A stretch of DNA of 64,000 nucleotides from Arthrobotrys musiformis. Lineage: Eukaryota > Ascomycota > Orbiliomycetes > Orbiliales > Orbiliaceae. Below, piece after piece: positions 1 to 11,451 of this stretch. Location of the stretch: assembly GCA_036971715.1 (NCBI GenBank), contig JAVHJL010000002.1:2450501-2514500 (forward strand). Direction: 5' to 3'. The first letter of the stretch is position 1. Each line of letters begins with the position of its first letter. The translations under genes and the position numbers were made by a program. Below the pieces are notes generated by a model. That model saw only the letters and a program-made list of their open reading frames with translations, was not told the DNA's origin and did not search any database.

Positions 1-2983
1 GGATCCTTCTCAGGTTCTTATTGACAGCTTGGTCCCATTCATCATCCTTATTTGGCCCGGCGGGGCTCGTAGCCCTATGACCGCCGATACTCCGGGTCGG
101 TGGTGAAGACGGACACGGCTGATGATGTGTTACAACCGCATTCGACACAATCAAAGATCCTTCCGGTGCCAAGCAGACCCTTTTTTTCTGCTTCTTCTTC
201 TTCGGCTTCGGGGGTTTATCCTCCCCTTCCTTCTTATCCCAATACTGATCAGGTCGCATGGTTCCATGATTATGATGCCAAAGTCCGCAGGGATTGCACA
301 AAGTCACTTCTCTTTCGACCTCGCCGCCGGACTCGGGATCCGTCAGGACCACCTTCGCCTTCCTCCATGTTGGTGTTTCTATGGCTCCGCAGTGCATACA
401 ATACGTCGGCATCTCCCCGGCAGCAATCTTCTCAAGCATTTGTCGCTCAATTCGCGCACGGACTAGAGCAGTAGTCGAGCCTCGTTTCGCGGGAGCAGCA
501 TCATTATCAGATCCAGCATCGCTAGCCCTCCTCTTTCTCGAATTCTCATTCTCCTTCGGCATGGGGGTCGGGAGGATTAATCCCGAAGGTAGGTTCGTGG
601 TGGGTACAGCTAGCATCGGTACCGATGAAGATTTCTTCGATTTGGGTTTATTCTCCGGTTTCTGCTCGACGGGGGAGGTTGGGATCGGTGCATCTGATGG
701 CAAGGGATCTGTCTTTACCCCGGACTTCTTCTCCTTCGGTTTTTTCGATGTGTCAGTTTTGAGGTCGGGGTTTTTTGGTGGGCGACCCCGCTTCCTGGGC
801 AAAACGACTTGTGACGTCGAAGACGTCGACTCATCAGTTTCCTTGGGGGAGTCCTTGGGCGAATCCTTGGGCGACTCTGCCTTCTCAGATGGAGACTCCT
901 TATCTTCCTGCTTCTCAGATGGCTTGACGGTAGGGAACAAAAGCCCACCACCACCAGAGGGCAGGGCAAGCTCATCCTCCGAAGCCTCGATGGCTTCCTG
1001 GAGGGAGAAGCTCGATTGGCGCGGCTGACTGGGGAAGAAGCCCTTGCTAGGCTGGCGGGGTAGAACTGGTGAGGTATCCAAGGGTGGTGATGCCTCATCG
1101 TTCTCCGCGGCTTCAGAGTGAGAAGGTGGCGGCGATGACCCAATGAAGAGAGAGTCTATCTCACTATCACGTGGTGAATCTGCAACCTCCGTGTCAGCAT
1201 CGTTATAACCGTCTTGTGTCATTTCGACATCTCTATCTTCGTTAAGTGGTGACATAGTATTAAGTCGTGTAGTCATATCGCCAGCTTCAGAGACAACTGC
1301 GATTAAAGTAGCCGGTGAGGGGGCGGCAGATGATGGAGGTGGCAGGGGTGTTGCTTGAGACAAGGAAGGATGAGGCGAACCAGCATTCGAGTCTGGAGGC
1401 AACGTGTTAAGTGTGGAGGTGTGATTAAGGTTAGAAGCAGAAACAGAAGTTAGACTAGGAGAGGGCGCAACCGAGGAGGGGGTGGGCGCCTGTTTTATAG
1501 TAGTCCCTGGCGCGGCATCAGTTGCAGCTGGATCCTGCGGAAGCCCCTCCCGAGACGAGGGTTGGACGTCAGTGTTTGACTTTTTGGGGTCTGTTAGCCT
1601 GGGGCGCCCCCTGGGCTTGCCTGTGGGTTTCTTAGTGGAGACTCGGCGCTTCTTCGCTGCAGGTTGGGTGGGGTCGGCATTAGGCTCGGCCTTTTGCTGT
1701 TCCTCGCTGCCAATGGCTGGCGCAGGGGTTTCTACAGCTTGCTGAGCCTGTGATGAAGGCGCCGGTGATGGCCCCCCATCAGCAATTGAGGGTGCAGTTG
1801 GAGCTCCACCTTCTGGCATGTCGGGTAGCTGGGTACTCTGAAGCTGGGTATTCGCCGGACTGGGTGCCTGGGTGCCATGGGATTGCTGAAGAGGTGCCGG
1901 CGGTTGGCTTTGGAAAGGTGGCTGAAGGTTCTGAGGGTAATGTTGGGGGTACCCTTGGGGGGGTTGGTTCATATGACCGGGTGGGGGTGGCTGGTACTGG
2001 CCCATTGGCTGGTATGAGCCCACTCCCTGGGGCGCGTACGGGTAAGCCATGCCCCCGGGCCCTCCATGCTGCTGCTGCTGCTGTTGAGCGAACTGGCCAC
2101 CCATCCCACTCTGTCCCATCACGCCATTCGTCCATACGCTTGCCGGGTCGACACCAGGTGGGATGCTCTGAGATAGCTGCGAATACTGATTCATGTGATT
2201 GAGGTAATCCACCTGTCTAAGAGTAGGCACCCTACACAGTCTCATCCTAACTTCCAGCGTCTCCTTGACATCCCCAGCAAATAACCCCAGCAGATTCTTC
2301 TGAACACGCCCAGTAACCAATCGATTCGCCTGCGCGGGGTCAATGGCGTCGGGATCAGGTTGTTGTCCATTGAGTGTCGGTAACGAAAGAACCCAGGAGA
2401 GAAGACCTAATCCCGTCAGGGGGTTATCGGGCTCCGAGTAGTCGTATGTGTAGACGGAGTAATCGCATCCTTGGTGGTGCATAATCTCGGGACTGTATTA
2501 TATCCAAATATCAAAAAAGACGATTAGGCTCTCGTAGTTCATATCCTTGATCCAGTTTTTTTGAGAATCCAAAAAAAAGTTATGGTACAAACCTCGAGTA
2601 GACGATATTGAGGACACATGTTTTGAGGTCCACGAAGCCAATGGGGGTATTCTCATCGAGATGGGCGACACGGACATGGACGACTTCTTTCGCTCTGGCG
2701 AGGCAGTTGGGTAATAGGTCGTCGATGCTATATAGGACTTTCACTAATTGACCACAAACGTAAAATATTAATAAACTATGTCCTAGATCCTGATTATATG
2801 AAGAAAAGTCGCCTCACATCGCATAGGTTGCAGAGCAGGCGGGGGCCCGTTCCGTGCATTTGAGGAAGAAGCATCACGACTTTCGGGCGGGATGTTGTTG
2901 GGCGTTGCTGTTGCCGTTGAGACGGGGTCTGTTTCTGTATCCGGGCCAACCTGCGCCGGCGGCTTTGACGATTTCCGAGCCAT
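1..2983 (-). CDS. SPT21: Ams2/SPT21-type GATA zinc-finger regulator of histone genes (partial at 3' end)
   Basis: Exons read on the minus strand: 2983-2818, 2743-2593 and 2492 down to position 1, open to the window edge, so the C terminus is missing. The start at 2983 lies in a GCCATGG context. Exons 2-3 encode the conserved N-terminal domain of Ams2/Spt21 (VKVLYSIDD.., then the SSPEIMHHQGCDYSVYTYDY core). A long Pro/Gln/Ser-rich middle follows, with AT-hook-like RGRPP/RGRPR motifs. A GATA-like finger lies at about 282-400: Cys pairs CMHC and CNPC separated by 30 residues instead of the usual 17-18, with the TPTWR signature. In fission yeast Ams2 activates core histone genes in S phase, and budding yeast Spt21 acts with Spt10. 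Function here is inferred from the family. The identity is firm because the N-terminal domain and finger both match. The stretch after the finger is Lys-rich and probably disordered. Confidence 0.88.
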
Positions 2984-4813
2984 GGCCTCCTGTGAGGCCA
3001 GCCGTACCCGCCGTTTTCAGTGCCGTTTTTGCAAGAACCTCCTCCTCTACTATATATAAAATGTCTCTTTTTTCAAGTTTCGAACAGAAAGGTAGAACTT
3101 GTCGATGTTTTGCTGCACGAGAAAGGAGGTACTTTGTTGAGGTTGTGTTGTTGGTATGAGAGAATATCGAAGGGGAATTGAGCAATCGAACAAGCCCAAG
3201 TATCGTATTCCTTTATCGATTTCCAAACAAAAAAAGCGACTAGATTCCGATGGATATGATGAACCGAATTGGGTGTGAAGATGTATTCGCTGGTCTCTTT
3301 TTTCCTATGGGCAAGAATCGCAATGAAGCGGTCCAGTTACAGGGCAGAAGTCTTTGTCGTGTCTATCTTGTGATGATGATGACCGATGATGGGCCAGTCG
3401 ATCGGATAGAACCCTTCTACCAACTTATTCCCAGGAGTCCAAGCTGACTAGCAGTCCAGAGCTACAAAAAGAGCCTTTTCCGTTCTTCTTTAGGTCGAGA
3501 CGACAGTTGATTTAAGCCGGTCGAGAGCCAGTGAAATCCAGTCGTCAAGGAGTGTCTGTCGGTCGGAGCGAGGAGAGGCAGGGCGATGGTGTTTTGATCG
3601 TTCGTTCTCTATCTCCCTCGTTCTGTCATATGGAACGTGAAACCAGGAACGCTGAAAGAACAGACACACCACACAAACACACACCACGGAGAGATCAAAT
3701 TAAAGAGGCACAGAAGCACAGAGGGCACAGGCACGATAAAGTAAAGCAAAGTAAAGTGAACACACGTCGTAGAGAATGCTGAAAGGAGAGTGAAGAATGT
3801 AACAAGACACAAAGGTTTTGAAAGAAAGAGAGAAAAACCAAAAAAGGGCACTTTTTATTGCTCTCTTTTGAACCAAGAAAAAACCAGGAGACGACGAGGG
3901 GGTGGAACAATTTATCGATCGATTCGGTTCAATTTCGAGGAAGTTGGAAAGAAAAAAAATTCCTTGTGCCGGTGGGTTGGTAGGCAGGATTGTGATAGGA
4001 TGGTTGTTAGGTCGAAGTTTTAGTCCATTACATGGCTATTTGGGGAAGTTTATTTGGAGATGGTCTTGAACGGGAATCGTGATTGAAAGACGAGAGGTTG
4101 GGAGGTTGACAACCATCAACCAACGTTCGTCTTCTCGAACAAAAAAAGCCGTGGTCCTTGGTTTGGCTTGCTGCTGGGGGCTTGCTGCTGCTAATAACTG
4201 CTAATAACTCTAAGGTAGGTAAGGTCCGGTCCTGAGAAAGTAAGCTCCTTGCCCGCACGGTCCAATCAGAGGCGCCGGAGACGTGACACTGACCTGGATG
4301 AGATGCATATGCGCATATGCTTTCGGCTAATAAACAGCGAATGGACCTGCCAATATTCTCGTTTTTCTAGACAGTTTGTACACGGGTCGTGCTGTGTACC
4401 TAACTAACGTGTATGTAAGCTTGGTCGGCGGACAGGGGATGTCGACTGGAAGTGGAGTTCTGAAGGCCTGGTCGGAGTCGGACATCGATAACAGCTTCGA
4501 ACCAAAACCGCGAGATGCGTTGTTTTGACGTTGGATGTCTCACATCGCGTGTTGGTTTTCCACATTAGGTAAGTTTGTCGCTATTGCCCAATCCAGGTGG
4601 CGTTGGCCATGTTGACCGGGGTTCCACTCCAATTGCCAAGGGAAAGATCTAATCTTGATAAGATCAACATTCGATTGAACGTACAAACAGCAAAGCTTCT
4701 TTTCCAGCAAACGCGACTCACCAAAGCTCCATTCAATTGCATCGACACATCCATCCACTCCCTCTTCTCCCTCCTCTCCAACATCCCACTTAACCACCAC
4801 CACCACCATCACC
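2984..4813. other. Intergenic region between divergent SPT21 and SMD2
   Basis: About 1.8 kb that serves as 5' region for both flanking genes. Short open frames here are interrupted and have no recognisable protein. A TATATATA stretch at 3051-3058 lies about 70 bp upstream of the SPT21 start and could be its TATA element. Purine-rich runs (AAAGTAAAG repeats near 3740-3760, AGAAAG near 3820-3840) and a CAC/CAT run at 4797-4813 just before the SMD2 start are the only repeats noticed. Confidence 0.6.
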
Positions 4814-5329
4814 ATGGCGTGAGTACACTTCGCCCCCACTACATCTTTACAATGCATAGACTAACAATTCTTCCAGTGAACTCCTAAACAAACCCCGATC
4901 CGAACTCACGTACGTGAAATCTCCCATCAAATATAAATTCTATCCTCTACTAACACCCCTCCAGCGAGTACGAGATCGCCCAGCTCGAAGAATACGAATT
5001 CGCCAATGGCCCCCTCTCGATTCTACAGACCGCCGTGCGAACACACAATCAAGTCCTGATCTCGTGTCGAAACAACCGAAAGCTCCTCGCCAGAGTTAAG
5101 GCTTTCGACAGACACAGCAATATGGTTCTCGAGAACGTGAAGGAGATGTGGACCGAGACGCCTAGAAATGCACAGGGCAAGAAGGGACGGCCGGTGAACA
5201 AGGATCGGTTCATCAGTAAGATGTATGATGGCCCAATATTCGATTGGAGGGTATGGAGAGAGACTGATTTGTGTGTGAATATATAGGTTCCTACGAGGCG
5301 ACTCCGTCATCCTTGTTCTTCTCAGTTAG
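4814..5329 (+). CDS. SMD2: Small nuclear ribonucleoprotein Sm D2
   Basis: Exons 4814-4818, 4877-4909, 4965-5222 and 5287-5329 join to 112 residues. Core spliceosomal Sm protein, part of the heptameric ring on U1, U2, U4 and U5 snRNAs in the nucleus. The product runs through the typical N-terminal helix (SELTEYEIAQLEEYEF), the Sm1 motif (LISCRNNRKLLARVKAFDRH, NMVLENV), a Lys-rich loop and the Sm2 motif (FLRGDSVILVLLS), nearly colinear with SmD2 from other eukaryotes. The first coding exon is only ATGGC, 5 nt. Splicing at 5222/5287 restores the MFLRGD junction. Reading through the intron would give an aberrant tail, which is why a single-exon reading is wrong. Confidence 0.96.
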
Positions 5330-5727
5330 TTTTATAGAGCGAGGATTTTTTTCCCCGATTTTTTGGGCCTGTTAACTACTACTACGCATATTGGAAGTCA
5401 TGCAAGTTCAGCAAACAATCAATCAATATCGAACATGGCGTTTGGAATCCTTTCGTATAGATGAACGACGTGGGGAGGGGAAAAAACAGAAATATATCCT
5501 GATATACCACATTATTATCTCTTCGCATTTTTTCAGAATGAATCTGTATACTAGTGGAAAGGATGGAGGTGGCTTTAATGACTTGAAAACAAAACGACTA
5601 GATGGCACACCGTTGTTCGAATGCGCCGTTTGAGTATGAGGCTACCATTACTCATAATATACTACATGTCTCTTTATACCTAGGTAAGTATCACAGTGAT
5701 ATCTATATACAAAGCCTTCAATATGGC
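5330..5727. other. Intergenic region between convergent SMD2 and IF3 genes
   Basis: About 400 bp of AT-rich sequence holding both 3' ends. It contains a TATACCTAGGTA motif near 5676-5687, a core also seen at 19.4 and 37.3 kb. No gene seen. Confidence 0.6.
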
Positions 5728-6711
5728 CTAAGAAACCTCCCCTCTTGCCTGCCACGCCGGAACATGTTTCTTCTTCCCTTCCTTATTCCCCTCTACTCCC
5801 TCGCTAACCCCCTCCGAAACCCCACCCTCACCCGCAGCCGTCCCCAGCTTCTCCATCTGCAACTTCTCAAACTCCGCCTCATCAATCGGCTCCTCTTTCT
5901 CCACAGCCTTCGGCCTCGGCGGCGGCACAACCCAATCCTCAGGCCTCTGAACCGCCATCGTAAGCTGCCCTCCAATCTCCCCACTCCTCTTCCTAACCTC
6001 CTCCCCCCCATTATAATACATAAACTCCTCAATAACCTCCATCATCTCATCCAACTTCCCCTGCGTGGGCTTCCCCTGCTTCTTCTTTCTCGCAATCATA
6101 ACCTCAACCGTATTCCCCTTCTCCAAAAACCTCCCAATCTTCTTAAGATGCGTCGATAAATCATTCCTATCGATCCCCCAAGAAATCTGCACCTCCTTAG
6201 TAATATCCCTCCCGCTCTTCTTCTTCTTCTTTTTAAAACCGGGGATATCCTCGCCGTTTTCCTCCATCTCCGCGCGACGTTCTGCTTCCAGACGTTCCAG
6301 TAGGAGTGATTTGGGGAATAATCGCACGATGTGGCCCTCGCTTTCGTCGGTTAGTCTGTCTACGCCGGAGATGTGGATTAAATGGTATTTAGAGCGGTCG
6401 TAGGCTCGTAGTATCTGTGCGATGGGGTAGACGCCCACCAGCGCGCCCTTTTCGTCGATATATGTTGGGTTATGCGCTGTGATTTCGTCATCGTACGGAA
6501 AGCGGACGCGGGATTCGGAGATGAATTGTGGGCCTAGGTTCGGTGCTACGGGGAAGCGGGTGGCGGTGGTTACGGCTGTTCTTCGCTGCGGGGGTAGGAG
6601 GAAGGATGGTGGGGGTGGGTATGCGGGGTTGGTGGTGTAGATGGAGAGGAGGGAGAGGGTGGGGCGGTTTAGATTGCGACAGGTCGCTTTGGTTATTTGT
6701 CTGAGTGCCAT
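5728..6711 (-). CDS. AIM23: Mitochondrial translation initiation factor IF3
   Basis: Single exon of 327 residues. The first ~50 residues are rich in Arg, Thr and Ser and poor in acid, as in a mitochondrial targeting peptide. Residues about 65-120 match IF3-N (RVRFPYDDEITAHNPTYIDE, VYPIAQILRAYDRSKYHLIHISG). A Lys-rich linker (KKKKKKSGRDITKE) is followed by IF3-C (VQISWGIDRNDLSTHLKKIGRFLEKGNTVEV), whose bacterial counterpart has the same lysine-to-phenylalanine-leucine pattern. The factor binds the small mitoribosomal subunit and proofreads the start codon; the yeast member is Aim23. A low-complexity acidic C-terminal extension of about 60 residues follows, which is common in fungal forms. It lies tail-to-tail with SMD2. 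Confidence 0.9.
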   Translation of the reverse strand: MALRQITKATCRNLNRPTLSLLSIYTTNPAYPPPPSFLLPPQRRTAVTTATRFPVAPNLGPQFISESRVRFPYDDEITAHNPTYIDEKGALVGVYPIAQILRAYDRSKYHLIHISGVDRLTDESEGHIVRLFPKSLLLERLEAERRAEMEENGEDIPGFKKKKKKSGRDITKEVQISWGIDRNDLSTHLKKIGRFLEKGNTVEVMIARKKKQGKPTQGKLDEMMEVIEEFMYYNGGEEVRKRSGEIGGQLTMAVQRPEDWVVPPPRPKAVEKEEPIDEAEFEKLQMEKLGTAAGEGGVSEGVSEGVEGNKEGKKKHVPAWQARGEVS

Positions 6712-7550
6712 TGTCGGTGAGGTTTATACTAGCTGATGTTGGTGGGGTGGTGATATTGGGGTTTGGAAGATCGGATGACGGCCGAAATTTCCGACATGGG
6801 TCTCCGATATCCACAACTTCAAAATACCCACGTCCATTACGTATAAACATATCAAGAGCGGAGAGGCATTATCTATAATATTACAAAATATCTAACTAGG
6901 TCATTCTGAGATCTAACTCAATTTGTCCAAGAGCTGTTCTGGTAAAAAAAAAAAGAAGTTTGTAAATACACTACTCATAAAGTAAAGAGAGCTATCAAAA
7001 AAGAAGTATCTATCCAGAAGAGACCGCAGCATTTCCTCCACATATCGTCCGTGCAGTTCTGCAGCCGCAGTCCAAGCAAGAAGCCCCGAGAAGAAAAAAA
7101 GCATGCATCATGTCATCGTCGACGTAGAGTCCGAGCCCGACGGTGAAAAAAATGTTGAATGAAAAGGAAAAAATGACACGCGAGTCATGCTAACATAAAG
7201 GTGGAGATATGGCTAAATTGTGGGGTTTAAGAGGGGCCGTAGAAATTTATCATAAAGGGGGGAAATAAACTCATTGCTCATACGTAGAAAGAAAGGAAAG
7301 AAAAAAAGGAAGAAAGGAAGTGCTTTTGCGAGGGCATGGTTGGAATGGGGAGTGTGTGGAAAAACGAAAGAGCCGCTCGAACGAATTATGAAAGTACTCC
7401 AACCATCCCAAAACCATTGTTTTTACAGTTGAAGAATAGAAAATAATAGAAAAGAAAAGAAAAAGGGAATCGCATACTGAAATCTGCCATTACCTGAGAT
7501 TTATCGTCCTTCTCTTCCTCGTGCTCGCTGTAGAATCAGCTAGATATATA
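6712..7550. other. Intergenic region: IF3 promoter and Fzo1 3' flank
   Basis: About 840 bp between two minus-strand genes. Purine-rich runs (for example AAAGAAAGGAAAG around 7286-7320 and AAAAGAAAAG near 7447-7466) are present. No convincing coding signal. Confidence 0.6.
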
Positions 7551-10318
7551 CTAATGGTTTGAAGCGGCTTCCAAGTCGTATCGACGGACAACGCCTGCGT
7601 GCTCGCGAGATTCACGCAAAAGGTTTCCGAAGTACTTGACGGCGACTTCGCATTCGCCCTTCCTCTTTGTGGCTTCCTCCTTCTTGACCTTAAGGCCTTC
7701 AATGTTCTTCTGGAACCCGCTTCGGAGCTCCTCAGCAGGGAACCGGAGCACCTTGCGCACCTCCTTGGAGATACGCTCGGAGTTCTGATGAACATAGTCC
7801 ATCTCCGCCAACTCCCTCTTGATCTTCTTTGCCAACTTCTTGGGAATGGCGCGCTGGACATCACTAATAAGCCAGTAAGCCGCAGCACCAACACCGGCGA
7901 TGATGGCTGGGATGATAAGGCGCTTAGCGTTGCGGATACCAACGATGTTTGTGGCTTGGATGACACCGTCGACCCAGGAGCTGATATTGAACATTCGAGA
8001 GCCGGCAACGGAAAGGACGGTAAGAGACATGCTCATACCCGCAACCTTCTCTTGACGGTCAAAGTCGAAGAAGTCGAAAGCATCGAGCCGGGTCTTGATG
8101 CCACGGCCGAGGAAGTCCCTCTTCTTCTTGAACATGAAGTCGGGACGGAAAGTTCTCTCCACGTATTCCTGCTTCAAGTGCATAACCCCCAAGGCATTAA
8201 TGGCACCAACACCAGAGACGGTAGATCTGCGAGCGGCATCCTCTGCCTCAACAACCGCCCGAGTAATGCTTTCCAGCATGGCGCGACGGGTCTCCTCCGC
8301 GAACTGGAAGGAATTGAAAACACCGCGCCAAGGGATTTGCTGGGCCTTGTCGACGTCATCGATGGTTCTAGAGATCTCACGGCGGGAGTTGCGGTAGACG
8401 GCGTTGCAGGTATCCTCGATTTGTCGGTCGCATTCATCCGAAACGGCAATCCTCGCCTTGACAGACTCGTCGTATTTGGGTGTGAGACGAGCAAGGTCGG
8501 ATCTCAAGCTATCCAACTCTCTACCGGCGATGTTATTGTTGATAAGAGCGAGTTGCTCAATATCCTGGAGCAGGTTGAGCAGATAGCTCTTGGCTGGGCC
8601 GAGCTTGGAGCGGGCACGCTTGTCCAGAACGAAACCTCGGAGGGAGTTCTCCAAGTTATCAAAGTCGTGGCTCTTGTCGGGGTCCTTTCCATCAATCACA
8701 GCGTTGGACGAGACGAAGTGCACGAGGTCCTGGCTGTCATTGAAGGTCTGCGGGGAGATGTTGGCGATTTGTTCCAAAATCATACGCTGGCATCGGACTT
8801 TGTCGCGGATGTTATCAAAACGATTGACAACGATGAAGATGTATGCCTTCTCGTTCGCTGCATTCCACAAGAACTCTTTGGCAGAAAGGGTGAAATGATT
8901 TTCAGCACTAACAACGAAGACAACGACGTCGATTTCCTCCTGTCGGGCAAAGACGGCTGTTGTCTGAACGGAGTCCATGTTGAGACCGGGAGCATCGATG
9001 AGAGCGATGTCAACGACGCCGTTCCTGAGAAGACTTTGTTCGATCGGACGGGAATCTTCGACGTAAATCTTGGCTTGTGAGTATTTGTCGACCATAATAA
9101 CAATATCCTCCAAATCCTTCAAGGGCCGGGCTTCGTAGGTTCGTTCGTCCAGCCGGTCGTACGTTGCGCCCTTGAAGATAGCGTGGACTTCTTCGACCCC
9201 ATTGTTGACACGGCAATCCAAGACTTCGCAGAAAATTTCGGTGCATGGCTGTTGGTCCTCCGGTAAGATCTTCTTTCTAAGCAAAGCGTTACAGAATGTC
9301 GACTTTCCAGCGTTAAGGTCTCCGGTAACCAAGACCTTTGATGCCGTATCTTCGATACGGTCGCGGAGGGAACGCAAGTGCTTGATGGCCTGTGTTAATT
9401 TGTTATCCAACAGAGATGCAATAGACTCCTTCTCGAGAGAGTGAACTAGTTCGCTTTGAGACAACGATCCTATCCGGAGGTCAAGTTTGAGAATGTTGAA
9501 CTCTTGGGAGATTTGTGGAGACATCAATCGGGGTTCTGGTGTTCCCGATCTGCTGTTTCGGGCCGGTTGACGGTCGAAACTGGTCAGAGCCCGTCGAGGT
9601 GGCGCAAATCGTTCCCTGGAAGGCGAGCTCATGCTATCAGGTGTGAAGAAGTCATCAGTCATCGAAGCCTTGCGCTGCATTGGAGAGGATTCGGATCTTT
9701 GGACAGCGGGATAGTGAATCGGCCATGTTTGGTTCATATTTTGGAGGCCCTATCAGATGAAAAATAAAGAAGTTAACATCCATATTTCCTATATGTAGAG
9801 AGTATTCAATGGCAAACGAGATGTAATACCTCCAAAGTATCGATAGTTCTGTAGATAGATCGGCTCAGGGCAACTCTGTTTTGGTTACTATAATAATGAT
9901 AATAGCACCATGTTAGCTACCTAACTCTCGGAAACATGGAACAGCCATGGGAAGGGTCTTACTAGTGCATCTGCTGGATATGCATCTGATGTTGACGTCG
10001 GTCACTATCAGCTAAAGAGGATAAAGGTCAGTGGATCGATCCGACTGCATATACGGGGCGGATGGTTGACATACTGGCATCCGCACCAGGTGCAGGCAAG
10101 GTTATTCTGGGAGGCATAGGCATATCCTCATTGAGTTCGGAAAGCTCACTGAGATCGAAGTTTCGAACATCGTCACCGATGGAGGTTCCATAGCCGGAAT
10201 CCGAGAAAGCCGGCTCGGAGTGGGAGGGTTCTGATGACGATGGGGTGGTGGCAGCTCGGACAAAGGGTCTTCGAGCCCCCCTTGAAGAGCTTTCCGCTGG
10301 ATAGTATCGCTGCGACAT
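7551..10318 (-). CDS. FZO1: Mitofusin Fzo1, outer mitochondrial membrane fusion GTPase
   Basis: Exons 10318-10075, 10011-9963, 9887-9830 and 9749-7551 give 849 residues, close to yeast Fzo1 (855). This large dynamin-like GTPase tethers and fuses outer mitochondrial membranes. The GTPase domain starts near residue 255: P-loop TGDLNAGKSTF (about 259-269), the switch Thr in QQPCTEIF, DAPGL and VNRFD as the base-specificity motif. A hydrophobic hairpin follows near residues 690-747 (MSLTVLSVAG..; LIIPAIIAGVGAAAYWLI), then a C-terminal heptad-repeat helix ending RRYDLEAASNH. The N-terminal 250 residues are Ser/Pro-rich. A start at the internal Met (9737) would drop the first three exons; the QNRVALSRSIYRTIDTLE segment of exon 3 is typical of fungal Fzo1, so the upstream start is preferred. 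Confidence 0.93.
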
Positions 10319-10713
10319 TTTGGTGGGTTGTTGTCGGCGGTGCTAGGACCGCAAAAGGACGGAAAGGACGGTTATCGGGAGGGACTAGTGACGGCACAGG
10401 AGAGAAAAGAAGGCAGCGTCTGGCGATTGGGCGATGCAGCAGACAGACGGCCGGCGATGAAGATGGTAAATACTGATATCTCGAGCGATATCGATAGAAG
10501 ATAGTGGTTGGTTGATGGAGGTTGTTGTTGTTGTGGTGGTGAGGAAGAAGAATAACTGGCTGGTGGAGGGAAAAGTCAAAAATTATCAACAGCCAGCCAA
10601 CGTCAGAACAGAACCGGTAAGTCCTTTTGCTACTCGTATACCATGTCGAATGCTAATAATGCATGCTAAGGAAATGAAATAAAAATTTGCACTACACACA
10701 CTCTCACACACAC
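10319..10713. other. Fzo1 upstream region
   Basis: About 400 bp upstream of the Fzo1 start, with GTT/GGT triplet runs near 10515-10540 and an AC-rich CACACACTCTCACACACAC stretch near 10693-10711. No independent gene is visible. Confidence 0.5.
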
Positions 10714-11189
10714 TTACAAACACCCTCTCGCCGAGGAACTAGAACTAGAACCTGGTGGCACTGCAGATAGACGAGAATCGGACAGTGAGGGGGCAAATAT
10801 CAGTATGTATGTATACTTGGTATAGGGGGAAAGAGGGGCCAGCCCAGCTGTGATGATGGCGCCACGGCAATGCTCTTCGATGTTCTCTATGAACCGGTTC
10901 ATATGATCGTTCATGCACATACAACTGGCGCCCGCTGATTTGACCTCTCTCTGATTCGGCCTTCCGGGGAGCTGTTTGGCACTGAGCGAGAGCTCGGGGC
11001 TTGTTTGTTCCGCCTCGCCTGGTCTGGTCTGAGGTGTACGCCCGAGGACAACGCACCCTGAGACAGTAGCAGCATTCTGTGAGTTTGGAACATGTTCATG
11101 TGAAAGCAAAGGACATTCCAGTCCTGTAGCAGACGTCCCAGGGCCCCCCCCTGCTGCCGTGATAGTGTCTCTATCAACTAGTATCACTG
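10714..11189 (-). CDS. Doubtful hypothetical exon in the Fzo1/VPS2 promoter region
   Basis: An open frame of about 157 codons ends at 10714. Directly upstream on the same strand sits a good branch site plus acceptor (TACTAACCATCAG, ending at 11190), suggesting an exon that begins at about 11189. The reading includes MNRFIENIEEHCRGAIIT and ends in a Ser run. It has no in-frame ATG near its start, so an upstream exon would be needed; a frame with ATGs at about 11355-11366 could supply it through a weak GT donor. No family is recognised. It may equally be a spliced non-coding transcript or chance, since this GC-rich stretch is open in more than one frame. Confidence 0.28.
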
Positions 11190-11451
11190 ATGGTTAGTAT
11201 GGTTAGTCGGTGGTACTGAAAGAAAGAAAGGGAAGGGCAGCGAATTGGTGGGCAAACGCGACGGACAAGCCTGCTCTTGGCCTGTCCTTAGCTTAGCCTG
11301 TACTGTTCTGATGACGATGCTCTTCAGATAGCCATCCATCCACCCATCATTCTTGACCATATACACATTATTATATCGCCACCCGACTCCGGACCCACCG
11401 GCCGCCGGTAATCATACTCGATAACTCCAGCATCTCTACCCGGTTATCATC

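Noticed and set aside
7599..9080. 493-codon open frame on the plus strand opposite FZO1
   Set aside because: Exact antisense to a confidently identified gene; codon bias of FZO1 keeps the mirrored frame open. No protein motif.
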